From NCBI RefSeq assembly GCF_947258575.1, contig NZ_CAMYIV010000006.1, positions 124,001 to 188,000 on the forward strand: 64,000 nucleotides of DNA, read 5' to 3'. This DNA comes from an uncultured Alcanivorax sp. (lineage in GTDB: Bacteria; Pseudomonadota; Gammaproteobacteria; Pseudomonadales; Alcanivoracaceae). The notes below the pieces were generated by a model. That model searched no databases and was not told the origin of the DNA. It saw only the letters and a program-made list of their open reading frames with translations. Position numbers and translations under genes: made by a program. This document shows, piece after piece, positions 34,068 to 45,001 of this stretch. Within the stretch, counting starts at the first letter, position 1. The number at the start of each line of letters is the position of its first letter.

Positions 34068-35075
34068 ATGAAGCGATTGTTTGTGTGGTTGATCGGTGCG
34101 CTGAGCATTACGTTGTCAGGCTCGCTATGGGCCGATGAGTTGGCTCTGGATGCCCGCCTTGGGCAGTATGAGTACCCGTTTCCGGTACAGGTTCTGGCCA
34201 TTGATGCACAACGCCAATCGCTGGACATGGCCTACATGGATGTGGCGCCGAAACAGAGTAACGGGCAGACGGTTCTGTTGTTGCACGGCAAGAATTTTTC
34301 CGGCGCCTACTGGGAACGAACCATCACCGAATTGCTGGCCGATGGCTACCGCGTGGTGGTGCCGGACCAGATCGGTTTCGGCAAGTCCTCCAAGCCGGAC
34401 CATCTACAGTATTCCTTTCAGATGCTGGCAGATCAGACCCGACGGTTGCTGGATAGCCTGAAGGTGGATGATGTCACTGTAGTGGGGCACTCCATGGGTG
34501 GCATGCTGGCCACCCGCTTCGCCTTGATGTTTCCTGAGCGCACTCGCTCACTGGTGCTGGTCAATCCCATCGGCCTGGAAGACTGGCAGCACAAGCAGGT
34601 GCCGTGGCAGTCCGTGGAGGCCTGGTATCAGGTGGAGTTGAACAAGACCCCGGAGAAGGTCAAAGCCTATATGACCGCCAGCTATTTTGATGGTCAGTGG
34701 AAGGAGGCCTATGACCCGCTGCTGACCCTGCAACAGGGCTGGATGCGTGGCCCGGATTACCCCCGTATTGCCTGGAATTCGGCGTTGCACTACGAGATGA
34801 TTTTCAGCCAACCAGTGGTGCAGGATTTTGACCGCCTTACGGTGCCCACGCTGCTTGTTATCGGTACCCGTGATCGTACTGCCCTGGGACGAAACCGGGC
34901 TCCCGAGGAAATTCGTGAGACTCTGGGCCGCTACGACCAGCTGGGCCAGAAAACCGTGCAGCGCATACCCGATGCCACCCTGGTGGAACTGGAGGGCATT
35001 GGGCATGTACCCCAGTTCGAAGCCTTTGATCGCTATATGGCGGCGCTACGGACATTTCTGCAACAAAGTCGTTAG
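34068..35075 (+). CDS. Secreted alpha/beta hydrolase
   Basis: The 335-residue protein has a signal peptide ([18 protein letters not shown]) and an alpha/beta hydrolase fold. The nucleophile is S142 in VVGHSMGGM, the oxyanion region is [10 protein letters not shown], a probable acid is in [10 protein letters not shown], and the catalytic His is in [10 protein letters not shown]. The substrate is likely an ester or lactone in the periplasm, with no further clue in the sequence. It stands alone and converges on the TetR gene (4 bases between stops). No cap-domain signature was recognised. Confidence 0.85.
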   Translation: MKRLFVWLIGALSITLSGSLWADELALDARLGQYEYPFPVQVLAIDAQRQSLDMAYMDVAPKQSNGQTVLLLHGKNFSGAYWERTITELLADGYRVVVPDQIGFGKSSKPDHLQYSFQMLADQTRRLLDSLKVDDVTVVGHSMGGMLATRFALMFPERTRSLVLVNPIGLEDWQHKQVPWQSVEAWYQVELNKTPEKVKAYMTASYFDGQWKEAYDPLLTLQQGWMRGPDYPRIAWNSALHYEMIFSQPVVQDFDRLTVPTLLVIGTRDRTALGRNRAPEEIRETLGRYDQLGQKTVQRIPDATLVELEGIGHVPQFEAFDRYMAALRTFLQQSR

Positions 35076-35079
35076 CCGA

Positions 35080-35682
35080 TCATGTTGAAGGGGCCAGGGC
35101 GGCCATGATCAGCGCCACTGACTGTTCGCTGACGGCCTCTATATCTTCCCGGTTGACGTAGATACCATCGATCAGCAGGCGGCACAGGCCATGGACGGTG
35201 GCCCAACTGGCCTGAGCCACACGCAGGGGATCAGTATCGGCAGGAAGTCGGCCCTGCAGCTGGCTCCCCAGCCGTTCGGCATAGTTACGGAAGCTGCGGT
35301 AGGCCACCGCCTTCAGTTCCTCGGTGGGTTCCCCACTTTTCCAGATGGTGCGCCCGAACATCAGCTCGTACTGTTCCGGGTGCTCGGTGGCAAAGCGAAG
35401 ATACTCGCGGACAAAGTGCTGAATCCGTTCTTTCGAACCTTCCCCCTGTAATTGCCGCCCGATCATTTCATCCAGTTGGCTGAACGCCTGGGTCGCCAGG
35501 GCGCAGAGCAGGACATTCTTGTCACGGAAATGGTGGTAGGGTGCGGTACGAGAGACGCCGGCCCGTTCCGCGAGCTTGCGCAGGGACAGGCCGTCAATGC
35601 CGTCTTCGTCCAGCAGCCGGTTGGCCTCCCGGAGCAGGGTGGAATGCAGGTCACCGTGGTGATAGCGCGCGGGTCGTGACAT
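35080..35682 (-). CDS. TetR-family regulator, probable control of fadH
   Basis: The 200-residue protein has a TetR helix-turn-helix (LSLRKLAERAGVSRTAPYHHFRDKNVLL) and a C-terminal ligand domain with the WATVHGLCRLLIDG signature of the WHG-type subfamily. ATG 35682 was chosen because AGGAT lies upstream and the sequence before it (from 35724) looks non-coding. It is divergent from fadH, and a TTGACA-G-TGTCAA palindrome lies between them. It probably senses an acyl-CoA or similar ligand; this is inference. Confidence 0.87.
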   Translation of the reverse strand: MSRPARYHHGDLHSTLLREANRLLDEDGIDGLSLRKLAERAGVSRTAPYHHFRDKNVLLCALATQAFSQLDEMIGRQLQGEGSKERIQHFVREYLRFATEHPEQYELMFGRTIWKSGEPTEELKAVAYRSFRNYAERLGSQLQGRLPADTDPLRVAQASWATVHGLCRLLIDGIYVNREDIEAVSEQSVALIMAALAPST

Positions 35683-35818
35683 GAAAATGATCCTGGCGTG
35701 ATTATCCTGTGGCAAGTTACCCACCCGATAGAGTCTGCGGTGGTGCCCACTCAGCGAAGCCGGTGTTCTCTGTGGTAAAAATGCCTATTCTGTTTGAGCG
35801 CTAGTTTCAGCAATAATC

Positions 35819-35831
35819 TTGACAGTGTCAA
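35819..35831. promoter_or_regulatory. Candidate TetR operator in the fadH divergent promoter
   Basis: TTGACA and TGTCAA around a single base form a perfect palindrome. The TTGACA half could also act as a -35 box, which would make binding here a direct block. It lies 75 bases before the fadH start. Confidence 0.5.
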
Positions 35832-35887
35832 AATAAGCCATTAACTTGACGCCGTCCAGATAATTAACGCGTAGCCATCTCTGGTGA

Positions 35888-37924
<2,037 letters not shown>

Positions 37925-37940
37925 GGAATGCCGCTTCTAC

Positions 37941-37987
37941 AAAAAAGCCCTTGCCGGCAAATCTCGGCAAGGGCTTTTTTTGTTTTT
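37941..37987. terminator. Strong bidirectional terminator after fadH
   Basis: AAAAAAGCCCTTGCCGG and its complement form a long stem with a short loop, with a run of T on the plus strand. AT-rich TTAACTATTCACTG repeats lie right after it (about 37988-38023). It can also serve the OYE gene on the other strand. Confidence 0.9.
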
Positions 37988-38024
37988 CGCTATTAACTAT
38001 TCACTGTTAACTATTAATTGCTTC

Positions 38025-39278
38025 TCAGCTGTTTGCCCGCAACCGCCGGGTCTTGAAGCTGCCAATCCCCATCTCGGTGATCACCTTGAACAACGACAGC
38101 AGGACGCTCTCATCCGGTTTCGGGTCCTGCCCCTTGCCCATGCGATGCAGCTGCCGGGAAAACCAGGAGACTTCCATCATGGCCATTTCGTCGATCATCT
38201 TGATGCCGGTCTTGCGCGGTGTGACCCGGCTGATGACCCCTTCCTGGCCGGCGAGAATGCGGTTGGCCAGATCCGGTTCCACGGCCAGGGGGCGGGCAAT
38301 GCCGACCAGGTCGGTGGCACCGCTTTCCACGGCCTGCGCCATGGCCTGGGCGGAGCGGAAGCCGCCGGTGACCATCAGTGGCGTGGAGACCCGCTTGCGA
38401 ATCGCCTGGGCGTAATCCAGGAAATAGGCTTCCCGTTTAACCGTGCTTTCGCGTACGCCCCTGGCGCCGGCCATGGCCGGGTTTTCGTAGTTACCCCCGG
38501 AAATCTCCAGTAGATCCAGGCCTTCATTTGCCAGCGTTTCCGCCACGGTCATGGATTCTTCTTCGGTGAAACCGCCACGCTGGAAATCTGCAGAGTTGAG
38601 TTTGATGCTTACCGGGTAATCCGGGCCAACGGCGTCGCGGATGGCGCGATAGATTTCCAGCGGGAAACGCATGCGGTTTTCCAGGGAGCCGCCCCATTTG
38701 TCAGTGCGACGGTTATGGTGGCCGGACAGGAACTGGCTGACCAGGTAGCCATGGGCGCCATGAATCTGCACGCCGGTGAAGCCGGCCTTCTTCGCCAGCG
38801 CGGAGCTGGTAGCGAAACGGCGGATGATGTCGAAGATTTCGTCTTCGCTGAGCGCACGCGGCGTCTTGAAGGCGCTTTTGAGTTCCTTGCCGAAGGGGAC
38901 GGCGGAGGGCGCCAGGGTGTCACCGCTGGCCAGCATGCGCGGGATCTGTTTGCCCGGGTGGTTGAGTTGTACCCAGATATCGTTGCCCTGGCTTTTACCG
39001 GCGTCGGCCCAGCGTTTCAGCAGGGTCATATCGCGTTCATCTTCCAGTACCACATTACGGGGCTCGCCGGTGTGGTTGCGGTCGACCATGATGTTGCCGG
39101 TAATCAGCAGCCCGGTGCCGCCCTGGGCCCAGCGACCGTAGAGCCGCTCCAGCGCCGGGGTGACATGATTATCGATGGTGCCCAGCGCTTCGCTCATGGC
39201 AGATTTGGCGAAGCGATTCTTCAGCGTTATTCCGCAGGGCAGGGCCAGTGATTGCCCGAGAGTGTCCGCGTGGCTCAC
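38025..39278 (-). CDS. NADH:flavin oxidoreductase / old yellow enzyme family
   Basis: The 417-residue FMN-barrel enzyme reduces an activated C=C bond. Visible signatures are ITLKNRFAKSAMSEAL, WVQLNHPGKQ, the active HGAHGYLVSQFLS, and NRRTDKWGGSLENR. It is a classic single-domain OYE, without the iron-sulfur part of FadH. The divergent ArsR gene and a perfect operator-like palindrome lie 36 bases upstream. The substrate may be an electrophile such as a quinone or enal. Neighbouring genes do not settle it. Confidence 0.9.
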   Translation of the reverse strand: MSHADTLGQSLALPCGITLKNRFAKSAMSEALGTIDNHVTPALERLYGRWAQGGTGLLITGNIMVDRNHTGEPRNVVLEDERDMTLLKRWADAGKSQGNDIWVQLNHPGKQIPRMLASGDTLAPSAVPFGKELKSAFKTPRALSEDEIFDIIRRFATSSALAKKAGFTGVQIHGAHGYLVSQFLSGHHNRRTDKWGGSLENRMRFPLEIYRAIRDAVGPDYPVSIKLNSADFQRGGFTEEESMTVAETLANEGLDLLEISGGNYENPAMAGARGVRESTVKREAYFLDYAQAIRKRVSTPLMVTGGFRSAQAMAQAVESGATDLVGIARPLAVEPDLANRILAGQEGVISRVTPRKTGIKMIDEMAMMEVSWFSRQLHRMGKGQDPKPDESVLLSLFKVITEMGIGSFKTRRLRANS

Positions 39279-39314
39279 GATTGTCCTCCAGCGACCTGTG
39301 CAGGTCAGCAGCTA

Positions 39315-39340
39315 TATAGTTTGATGATGGTCAAACTATA
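39315..39340. promoter_or_regulatory. ArsR-type operator between OYE and ArsR genes
   Basis: TATAGTTTGA and TCAAACTATA flank a 6-base spacer: a perfect 10-bp inverted repeat. A second, weaker copy (AGTTTT...TCAAACT) follows at about 39345-39364. Both lie in the 108-base divergent promoter. Confidence 0.7.
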
Positions 39341-39386
39341 AGTTAGTTTTATACCCGTCAAACTGTTTTGTGGGGAGGTGCCGGTT

Positions 39387-39713
39387 TTGGCACGGAAAGA
39401 CATATCGGAGAGCTCGGCGGAGCAGTTGGCAGCGGCCTTTCGGGCCCTGTCCAATCCTAACCGCTTGCGAATCTACCAGGTGATTCTGGAGCATTGCCGG
39501 GCCCATGGTCATGCGGATCTGGCGAAAGTGCCGGCGGGTTGTGCCTTCGGGGACTTCATGCAGCGTCTCAATATCGGTGCCCCCACGGTATCCCACCATG
39601 TGCGTGAACTGGTGGAGGCCGGGCTGATCCGGGTGGAGCGGGAAGGGCGGCGGCGTTATTGCCATGCCCAACCGCAAATGCTGGCTACCCTGGCGCATTT
39701 TTTCGAATTATAA
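39387..39713 (+). CDS. ArsR-family winged-helix regulator
   Basis: The 108-residue repressor has the ArsR fold: FRALSNPNRLRIYQVIL, then IGAPTVSHHVRELVEAGLIRVEREGRRRYCHAQ. I see no CxC metal site of the ArsR/SmtB kind; single Cys are scattered. TTG 39387 is used because GGAGG lies 8 bases upstream; GTG 39378 is too close to that site. It is divergent from the OYE gene and 12 bases upstream of a membrane gene, so it probably controls both, with itself. Confidence 0.85.
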   Translation: MARKDISESSAEQLAAAFRALSNPNRLRIYQVILEHCRAHGHADLAKVPAGCAFGDFMQRLNIGAPTVSHHVRELVEAGLIRVEREGRRRYCHAQPQMLATLAHFFEL

Positions 39714-39725
39714 GGAGAGAGCAGA

Positions 39726-40160
39726 ATGACAGCAGACCAGTGGGCGTTGTGGGGCTGTGGGATTTACTTTCTGACCGGCCTGCTGACCGGGGTGTGGAAG
39801 TACTGGCAGGTGGCTACCAGTGAAAAGGGGCGTGCCCATTACTACGTGGATGTGGCGCACCGGGCTAGCCTGATGTACGCCTTTGCCTGTCTGGTGCTGG
39901 AGCGGTTTGCGTTACTTAGCGTCTGGGACGACTGGATCAATACGTTGGCCGTTCTGGCGAGCCTGCTGTTCTTCGGCCTGGCCATTGGCAGTTATATTCT
40001 CCACGGTTTTCTGCAGGACACCCGTAACCAGTTGCAACGGCCCCACCGGCTGGGCGGCGGCAGTGTGCCGGAGTTGGCCATGTCCACATTCATGGTGTCG
40101 TTGATCGTGGCCGAGGTAGGTGGCTTCGCGGTGTTGTTTGCGGGGTTTGTGATGCGTTGA
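39726..40160 (+). CDS. Four-helix membrane protein downstream of ArsR gene
   Basis: I do not recognise a firm family. The 144-residue product has hydrophobic segments at about 7-24, 48-66, 71-94 and 119-141. Conserved-looking polar stretches are TGVWKYWQV, YVDVAHRASL, and HGFLQDTRNQLQRPH. The layout recalls hydroxylaminobenzene-mutase-like small membrane proteins, but I cannot confirm this. ATG 39726 has AAGGAGAG upstream. It follows the ArsR gene by 12 bases and is probably co-regulated with the OYE, so a quinone or small-aromatic redox role is possible. Confidence 0.65.
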   Translation: MTADQWALWGCGIYFLTGLLTGVWKYWQVATSEKGRAHYYVDVAHRASLMYAFACLVLERFALLSVWDDWINTLAVLASLLFFGLAIGSYILHGFLQDTRNQLQRPHRLGGGSVPELAMSTFMVSLIVAEVGGFAVLFAGFVMR

Positions 40161-40195
40161 CGCCACGCCCGTGATGGGCGCGGCGTATGCCGGGC

Positions 40196-40591
40196 TCAGG
40201 CCAGGCGGTTCTTTTCGGTGATCTGGCCGTTCAAGGTCCAGAAATCGTAGAGAATGCCCAGCCCGAACAGCCCGGCGGTAAGCAGATAGATGATGCCGGT
40301 GATCACCTTACCCATGTAGAAACGGTGGATGCCGAAGATGCCCAGGAAGGTGAGCAGAACCCAGCCGATGTTGTAGTCGATGCTACCGGGTTCGTAGCGT
40401 TCGTCCGCCGCATCATCCATCCCCGGGATCAGGAACAGATCGATGATCCAGCCGATGAAAAACAGGCCCAGGGTAAAGAACCAGATAGTGCCGGTGATCT
40501 GGCGACCATAGTAAAAGCGATGGGCGCCCATGAAACCGAAAATCCACAGCAGATAGCCGATCACCTTGCTGTGCGTGTCCTGATTTTGCAT
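40196..40591 (-). CDS. Double TM2-domain membrane protein
   Basis: The 131-residue product has two copies of the TM2 unit: GFMGAHRFYYGRQITGTIWFF near residue 20, and GIFGIHRFYMGKVITGIIYLL near residue 85. Each gives a helical hairpin with a conserved HRFY-x-G motif. The function of TM2 proteins in bacteria is not established. The ribosome site AAGGGGAT overlaps the end of purT, 13 bases upstream, so it is likely co-transcribed with purT. Two TM2 units in one short chain look like an internal duplication. Confidence 0.85.
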   Translation of the reverse strand: MQNQDTHSKVIGYLLWIFGFMGAHRFYYGRQITGTIWFFTLGLFFIGWIIDLFLIPGMDDAADERYEPGSIDYNIGWVLLTFLGIFGIHRFYMGKVITGIIYLLTAGLFGLGILYDFWTLNGQITEKNRLA

Positions 40592-40604
40592 TTTTCTTAT
40601 CCCC

Positions 40605-41798
40605 TTAAAGGTCGACTTTCAGAGCCGCACTGGCGGCATTGGCCTTGTCACGCGCTTCCTGGATGGATTCTCCCCGCGCCAGGGCAACACCCAGGCGGCG
40701 GCTGCCTTTGACTTCCGGTTTGCTGAACAAGCGAACTTCTGTTTCCGGTTGGGCCAGGGCCTTGTCCAGCCCACTGTAACGCATCTCTGTGGATTCCCCT
40801 TGCACCAACAGTACCGAGGACGCGCTGGGGCCGCGTTGTTCGATATCCGGAATCGGCAGACCAAGAATAGCACGGGCATGAAGCGCGAATTCTGACAGGT
40901 TTTGCGACAGCAAGGTCACCAGCCCGGTGTCATGGGGGCGGGGAGAGACTTCGCTGAAGTAGACCTGATCACCCTTGATAAACAGCTCTACACCAAAAAT
41001 GCCCATGCCGCCCAGGGCTTCGGTGATGGCACCGGCGACCTCTTTCGAGGCCTGCAGTGCTTTTTCGCTCATGGGCTGTGGTTGCCAGGATTCCTGATAA
41101 TCGCCGTTTTCCTGGCGATGGCCGATGGGTGCGCAGTAAGTGGTGGCATAGCGGGTGCCATCCCGGTGGCGCACGGTTAGCAGGGTGATTTCATAATCGA
41201 AATCCACAAAGCCTTCCACGATCACCCGACCCTCTCCGGCGCGGCCACCGGATTGGGCGTAGTCCCAGGCGGTCTGGATATCCGTTTGTGTTTTCACTGT
41301 GCTCTGGCCCTTGCCGGAGGAACTCATCACCGGTTTGACCACGCAGGGCAGGCCGATGTCGGCAACGGCCTGCTGGTAGTCTTCCAGGGTTTCTGCAAAG
41401 CGGTAGGGGGAGGTGGGCAGGGATAATTCCTCTGCCGCCAGCCGGCGAATACCTTCGCGATTCATGGTCAGCTTTGCCGCCCGGGCAGTGGGCACTACGG
41501 TAAAGCCTTCGCTTTCCAGTTGTACCAGTTCGTCGGTGGCGATAGCTTCGATCTCCGGCACGATCAGCGTTGGCTTCTCCTGTTCCACCAACTGGCGCAG
41601 GGCAGCACCGTCGAGCATGTTGATGACATGGCTACGCTGGGCCACCTGCATGGCAGGAGCGTGATCATAGCGGTCCACGGCGATCACTTCGCAGCCATAA
41701 CGGATCAGTTCGATGGCCACTTCCCGGCCCAATTCGCCGCTGCCCAGCAGCATGACGCGGGTGGCGTTGTCGGTAAAAGGCGTTCCGATGGATGTCAT
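40605..41798 (-). CDS. purT: Formate-dependent GAR transformylase
   Basis: PurT makes formylglycinamide ribonucleotide from GAR, ATP and formate in purine synthesis. The 397-residue ATP-grasp protein has [15 protein letters not shown] at the start, [13 protein letters not shown] in the ATP site, and [25 protein letters not shown] in the metal-binding core. The length matches the family (about 392). ATG 41798 was chosen over 41879, whose extra residues are unlike PurT. A palindromic element lies just upstream; no PurR box was recognised. The TM2 gene follows closely. Confidence 0.95.
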   Translation of the reverse strand: MTSIGTPFTDNATRVMLLGSGELGREVAIELIRYGCEVIAVDRYDHAPAMQVAQRSHVINMLDGAALRQLVEQEKPTLIVPEIEAIATDELVQLESEGFTVVPTARAAKLTMNREGIRRLAAEELSLPTSPYRFAETLEDYQQAVADIGLPCVVKPVMSSSGKGQSTVKTQTDIQTAWDYAQSGGRAGEGRVIVEGFVDFDYEITLLTVRHRDGTRYATTYCAPIGHRQENGDYQESWQPQPMSEKALQASKEVAGAITEALGGMGIFGVELFIKGDQVYFSEVSPRPHDTGLVTLLSQNLSEFALHARAILGLPIPDIEQRGPSASSVLLVQGESTEMRYSGLDKALAQPETEVRLFSKPEVKGSRRLGVALARGESIQEARDKANAASAALKVDL

Positions 41799-41851
41799 AA
41801 CAGCTCTCAATGCGATTGATGGCATGATTGTAACGAAATGGGGTGTTGGTG

Positions 41852-42100
41852 CTAGCCCGGACTTTTCATCCAATGCCATGTAGTAGGCGAGTGATAAAGT
41901 GCCGCCAGTGCGTTCAGCCAGCGCAGCGACAGGCTGGATGCCTTTTCAAGCTGTCTGGGCGCGCTGGCGGTGCTTTAGCGCTCGTCTAATGCATGGCAAG
42001 CGTGAGATACCAAATGGAATCTACTCTAAAATGGCTTTCTGTCTTGTATAGTAGTGCCAAACCCGAATTGAGGAGCGTTTGGGTGAGAAATCCGGGCTAG
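41852..42100. mobile_element. MITE-like palindromic element upstream of purT and tadA
   Basis: The ends CTAGCCCGGA...TCA (41852) and TGAGAAATCCGGGCTAG (ending 42100) are inverse copies matching at about 18 of 23 bases. Inside, a 38-base arm near 41876-41912 pairs with one near 41958-41996 (GCCATGTAGTAGG.. with ..CTAATGCATGGC) at about 80%. No coding frame is convincing. It fills most of the 348-base gap between purT and tadA. It could be a non-autonomous mobile element or a structured leader. The family is not identified. Confidence 0.5.
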
Positions 42101-42146
42101 GGCTTGCTGGGACATACCATTGCCGCGCAACCATCAGGATAGAGCC

Positions 42147-42599
42147 ATGAACGACGACATTTGGATGCAGCGGGCACTGGAGTTGGCCCGGCAGGGCGCC
42201 GAGGTGGGTGAAGTCCCCGTGGGAGCGGTGCTGGTTCGCGAGGATCAGGTACTGGGAGAAGGCTTCAATCAACCCATCACCGGCCATGACCCCACCGCCC
42301 ATGCCGAGGTGGTGGCATTACGCGCCGCCGCCGATGCCGAGCAGAATTACCGCTTACCGGGAAGCACGCTGTACGTGACCCTGGAGCCGTGCACCATGTG
42401 TTTCGGCGCGCTGGTACATGCCCGTGTTGCTCGCCTGGTCTATGCGGCCAAAGAGCCCCGTGCGGGTGTCTGCGAGAGTCAGTTGCAGTTACCGCAAGTG
42501 GATTTTTACAACCACAAATTGCTGGTAGAGGGGGGAGTGATGGAGGCTGAGAGTGCCGCCATGCTGAAGGCGTTTTTTGCTGCTCGCCGCAAGGGGTGA
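42147..42599 (+). CDS. tadA: tRNA-specific adenosine deaminase
   Basis: TadA converts A34 to inosine in tRNA-Arg(ACG). The 150-residue enzyme has zinc-site motifs HAEVVALRAAA and PCTMCFGALVHARV. Family signatures include VPVGAVLV near residue 27 and a C-terminal VEGGVMEAES. ATG 42147 was chosen because AGGATAGAG lies upstream; the start at 42120 would add nine residues. It lies on its own, after the palindromic element, and ends 8 bases before a family A repeat. Confidence 0.95.
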   Translation: MNDDIWMQRALELARQGAEVGEVPVGAVLVREDQVLGEGFNQPITGHDPTAHAEVVALRAAADAEQNYRLPGSTLYVTLEPCTMCFGALVHARVARLVYAAKEPRAGVCESQLQLPQVDFYNHKLLVEGGVMEAESAAMLKAFFAARRKG

Positions 42600-42606
42600 G
42601 CTGTGT

Positions 42607-42687
42607 GTAGGGTGCACTGAGCCTCAGGCGAACTGCACCATTCAAACGCCGGGGTGGTGCAGTTCGCTTAGGCTCAGTGCACCCTAC
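42607..42687. repeat. Palindromic repeat family A, full copy
   Basis: Two 33-base arms around a 15-base loop make 81 bp. The left arm begins GTAGGGTGCACTGAGCCTC; the right arm ends GGCTCAGTGCACCCTAC. It matches the copies at 54587 and 63845 and the truncated one at 5168. It lies just after the tadA stop. Confidence 0.9.
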
Positions 42688-42719
42688 GGTTTCGGACAGG
42701 CTTGAGAGTTTTTGAGCAT

Positions 42720-42753
42720 AAAAAAAGGGCCGGCAAATGCCGGCCCTTTTTTA
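42720..42753. terminator. Terminator between tadA and the OmpA-like gene
   Basis: Seven A, a perfect stem (GGGCCGGC), a 4-base loop region, then seven T. It works in both directions. Confidence 0.9.
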
Positions 42754-42767
42754 TTCAGGAAAGGCTC

Positions 42768-43925
42768 TTATTGGTACTGAGCTTCCTGGGTAGTGGCCTT
42801 CATGATGGCTTCTACGCGACGGTTTTCCGCGCGGCCTTCACTGGTGCCGTTGTCGGCGATCGGCTTCTCTTCACCGTAGCCTTCAGTGGTGATGCGGTCA
42901 GTGCTGATGGTGAACTCTTCCACCAGAACTTTCTTCACTGCATCAGCACGCTTCTTGGAGAGCGACTTGTTGTAGCTCGCTGCACCAGTGCTGTCGGTGT
43001 GACCTTCGAGTACCAGGTTGGCAGAGGGATACTTGCGCATCTCTTCAGCCAGACGCTCCAACTCGGGGTAGGAAGTCTGACGGACCTCAGCCTTGTCCAG
43101 GCCGAACTCAACGTACAGGGTTTCCTTAACGTCTTTTTCCAGATACTGCTGACAGCCTTTGTCGTCTACCAGTGCACCAGCCGGGGTGTCCGGGCATTCG
43201 TCGGCACTGTTAACTACGCCGTCACCGTCGTCGTCCAGTTCGCAGCCAGTTGCATCAACCTGGGCACCTGCAGGAGTGTTGGCACACTGATCACGATCAT
43301 CAGGCACGCCATCACCGTCGCTGTCGGTTACCACGTTCTCAACGACCGGAGCGGGTTCTTCTTCTTTCTCGGATGCACCGATCAGGAAGTTCAGGCCAGC
43401 ATAGACTTCAGCGTCCCAACGTTCGGTACGGAAGCTGTAGTAGGGACGAGCGCCCACGTCCAGCATGAAGTGCGGGTGCAGCATGGTCTGGAAACCGGTT
43501 TCCAGAGTACCGATGGTTTCCTTGAAATCATTGGAGCTGTCGCTGGTCGGCTCGGTGCGGAACTCACCGGCACCAATACCCACATAGGGTTCGAACGCGG
43601 AGTTGCCGGCAAAGTGCTTACGCAGCGTGCCGTGAGCAATGTTGATGTCCGCATCGCCAAGCAGATCGGTGTTGGAGTTGTTACGCTCCCACCAACCCTG
43701 GAAAGACCAGTCACGGTTGAAACGGTAGCCCATCTGGGCACCGGGAAGGGTTACACTGTTTTCACTGGTGTTCTCGTCGTAGTGATCACCGATATCAATC
43801 CAGTTTTCACTGATGTGACCACCAAAGTAGAAATAACGCTCGGGGATTTCGTCAGCAGTGACCGCAGTGGTCGCAGTGACGGATGCGCAAGCAATACTAG
43901 CCGCCAAAAAATGTTTAGCGTTCAT
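42768..43925 (-). CDS. OmpA/OprF-like outer-membrane protein with TSP3 repeats
   Basis: The 385-residue protein has a signal peptide, an N-terminal beta-barrel (to about residue 205), a calcium-binding TSP3-type linker (DSDGDGVPDDRDQC and DDDGDGVVNSADEC with paired Cys), and a C-terminal OmpA peptidoglycan-binding domain (VLEGHTDSTGAASYNKSLSKKRADAV). It anchors the outer membrane to the wall and may act as a porin. ATG 43925 follows AGGAGC. It is probably highly expressed; the 194-base upstream region is AT-rich. A terminator lies right after the stop. Confidence 0.93.
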   Translation of the reverse strand: MNAKHFLAASIACASVTATTAVTADEIPERYFYFGGHISENWIDIGDHYDENTSENSVTLPGAQMGYRFNRDWSFQGWWERNNSNTDLLGDADINIAHGTLRKHFAGNSAFEPYVGIGAGEFRTEPTSDSSNDFKETIGTLETGFQTMLHPHFMLDVGARPYYSFRTERWDAEVYAGLNFLIGASEKEEEPAPVVENVVTDSDGDGVPDDRDQCANTPAGAQVDATGCELDDDGDGVVNSADECPDTPAGALVDDKGCQQYLEKDVKETLYVEFGLDKAEVRQTSYPELERLAEEMRKYPSANLVLEGHTDSTGAASYNKSLSKKRADAVKKVLVEEFTISTDRITTEGYGEEKPIADNGTSEGRAENRRVEAIMKATTQEAQYQ

Positions 43926-44119
43926 AAGCTCCTTCCTTGTTTTGTCCAAATAGGCAGTACAAACACGGGGTCAGTGTTGTGCAGCCTGTCTCCCATGTAA
44001 ATCCTCACATGACAGATTAATAAAAAAATTTACAAATATGGAAATTGTTTGGTAGCGGGAGGTCTTTATTTTGTAATTATCTAGTGTAAAAGCATTACTT
44101 TTTATTTTTTGGGTAAGCT

Positions 44120-44917
44120 TTAAAGGTTGTTTCTTGGCGGATCAGAACGGTCGCGTCCTTCGTTTCGGTTTTGATAAAGCGCGTAGTCGGCTTCGTTTAG
44201 TAGCGGGTTGATACTGCGACCACTGTTTTCTGTACTGGCAACGCCGATTTTTGCGCTTATTTTGACATTTTCCTGTTGCATGTCTTCAGGTTGCTCGCTG
44301 GTAAGCCTGATGCCGGCGGTGAGAGCGCGCAGACCTTCGCCCATGCGCGCGGCATCGTCATAGCTGGTGTGCGGGAGTACCAGCAGGAACTGGGCACCGT
44401 CGAAGCGCCCGAACAGGTCGCTTTCGCGAATTTTTTCACGAATACAGTCGGCAAACAGGCGCAGCGCCTTCTCGCCAGTGTGACGTCCGTACTCATCCAG
44501 CAACTGGGTGAAGTCGTTGATCTCGAGCAGCAGGATGGACACGGTGTAGTTGTGTCTCTGACTCAGCGCCAGTTCTCTTTCCAGCATGCTGAGCAGGTGA
44601 GGGCGGTTAAACAGACCAGTGAGATGGTCTTCCCGGGCAAGCTGTTGCAGCTGGTGGTTCTGTCGATCCAGAGACATCAACCGGCTGCCTACCAGGTAGA
44701 GAGGGGGCGGCAGTAGCAGCAGCGGTAGCAGAGTGGCCAGTACCAGAGCGGAAAGCCAGTCCCTTTCGCCAACCACAAGAATGGCGATGCTGGTAAGCAC
44801 CAGAGAAAGTAGCACGGCACTGAGCGTAATCAGCAGGGTGCCCTTCAGCGAGGAGGCACGGTCGTGCCGACTGGTCTGCCTGGCAGAAGAGGCCACCACA
44901 TGGAACAGCTTGGACAT
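44120..44917 (-). CDS. Membrane GGDEF-domain protein with degenerate active site
   Basis: The 265-residue protein has two membrane helices (about 28-50 and 55-78) and a C-terminal GGDEF-type domain (from DHLTGLFNR near residue 98). The catalytic motif is DGAQF (173-177) instead of GGDEF, with the key Gly and acidic residues lost. Diguanylate cyclase activity is therefore unlikely. It may sense nucleotides or act as a signal scaffold. It is a single gene upstream of the chalcone-isomerase-like gene's stop, on the same strand as that pair. Confidence 0.85.
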   Translation of the reverse strand: MSKLFHVVASSARQTSRHDRASSLKGTLLITLSAVLLSLVLTSIAILVVGERDWLSALVLATLLPLLLLPPPLYLVGSRLMSLDRQNHQLQQLAREDHLTGLFNRPHLLSMLERELALSQRHNYTVSILLLEINDFTQLLDEYGRHTGEKALRLFADCIREKIRESDLFGRFDGAQFLLVLPHTSYDDAARMGEGLRALTAGIRLTSEQPEDMQQENVKISAKIGVASTENSGRSINPLLNEADYALYQNRNEGRDRSDPPRNNL

Positions 44918-45001
44918 GCTGTGATATCCCCAAACAAGATATTGATTTTTATCTAATCAGTATCCCGATTGCCCTGCCCAGGCGCAATAGTGGAAGCACA
45001 G

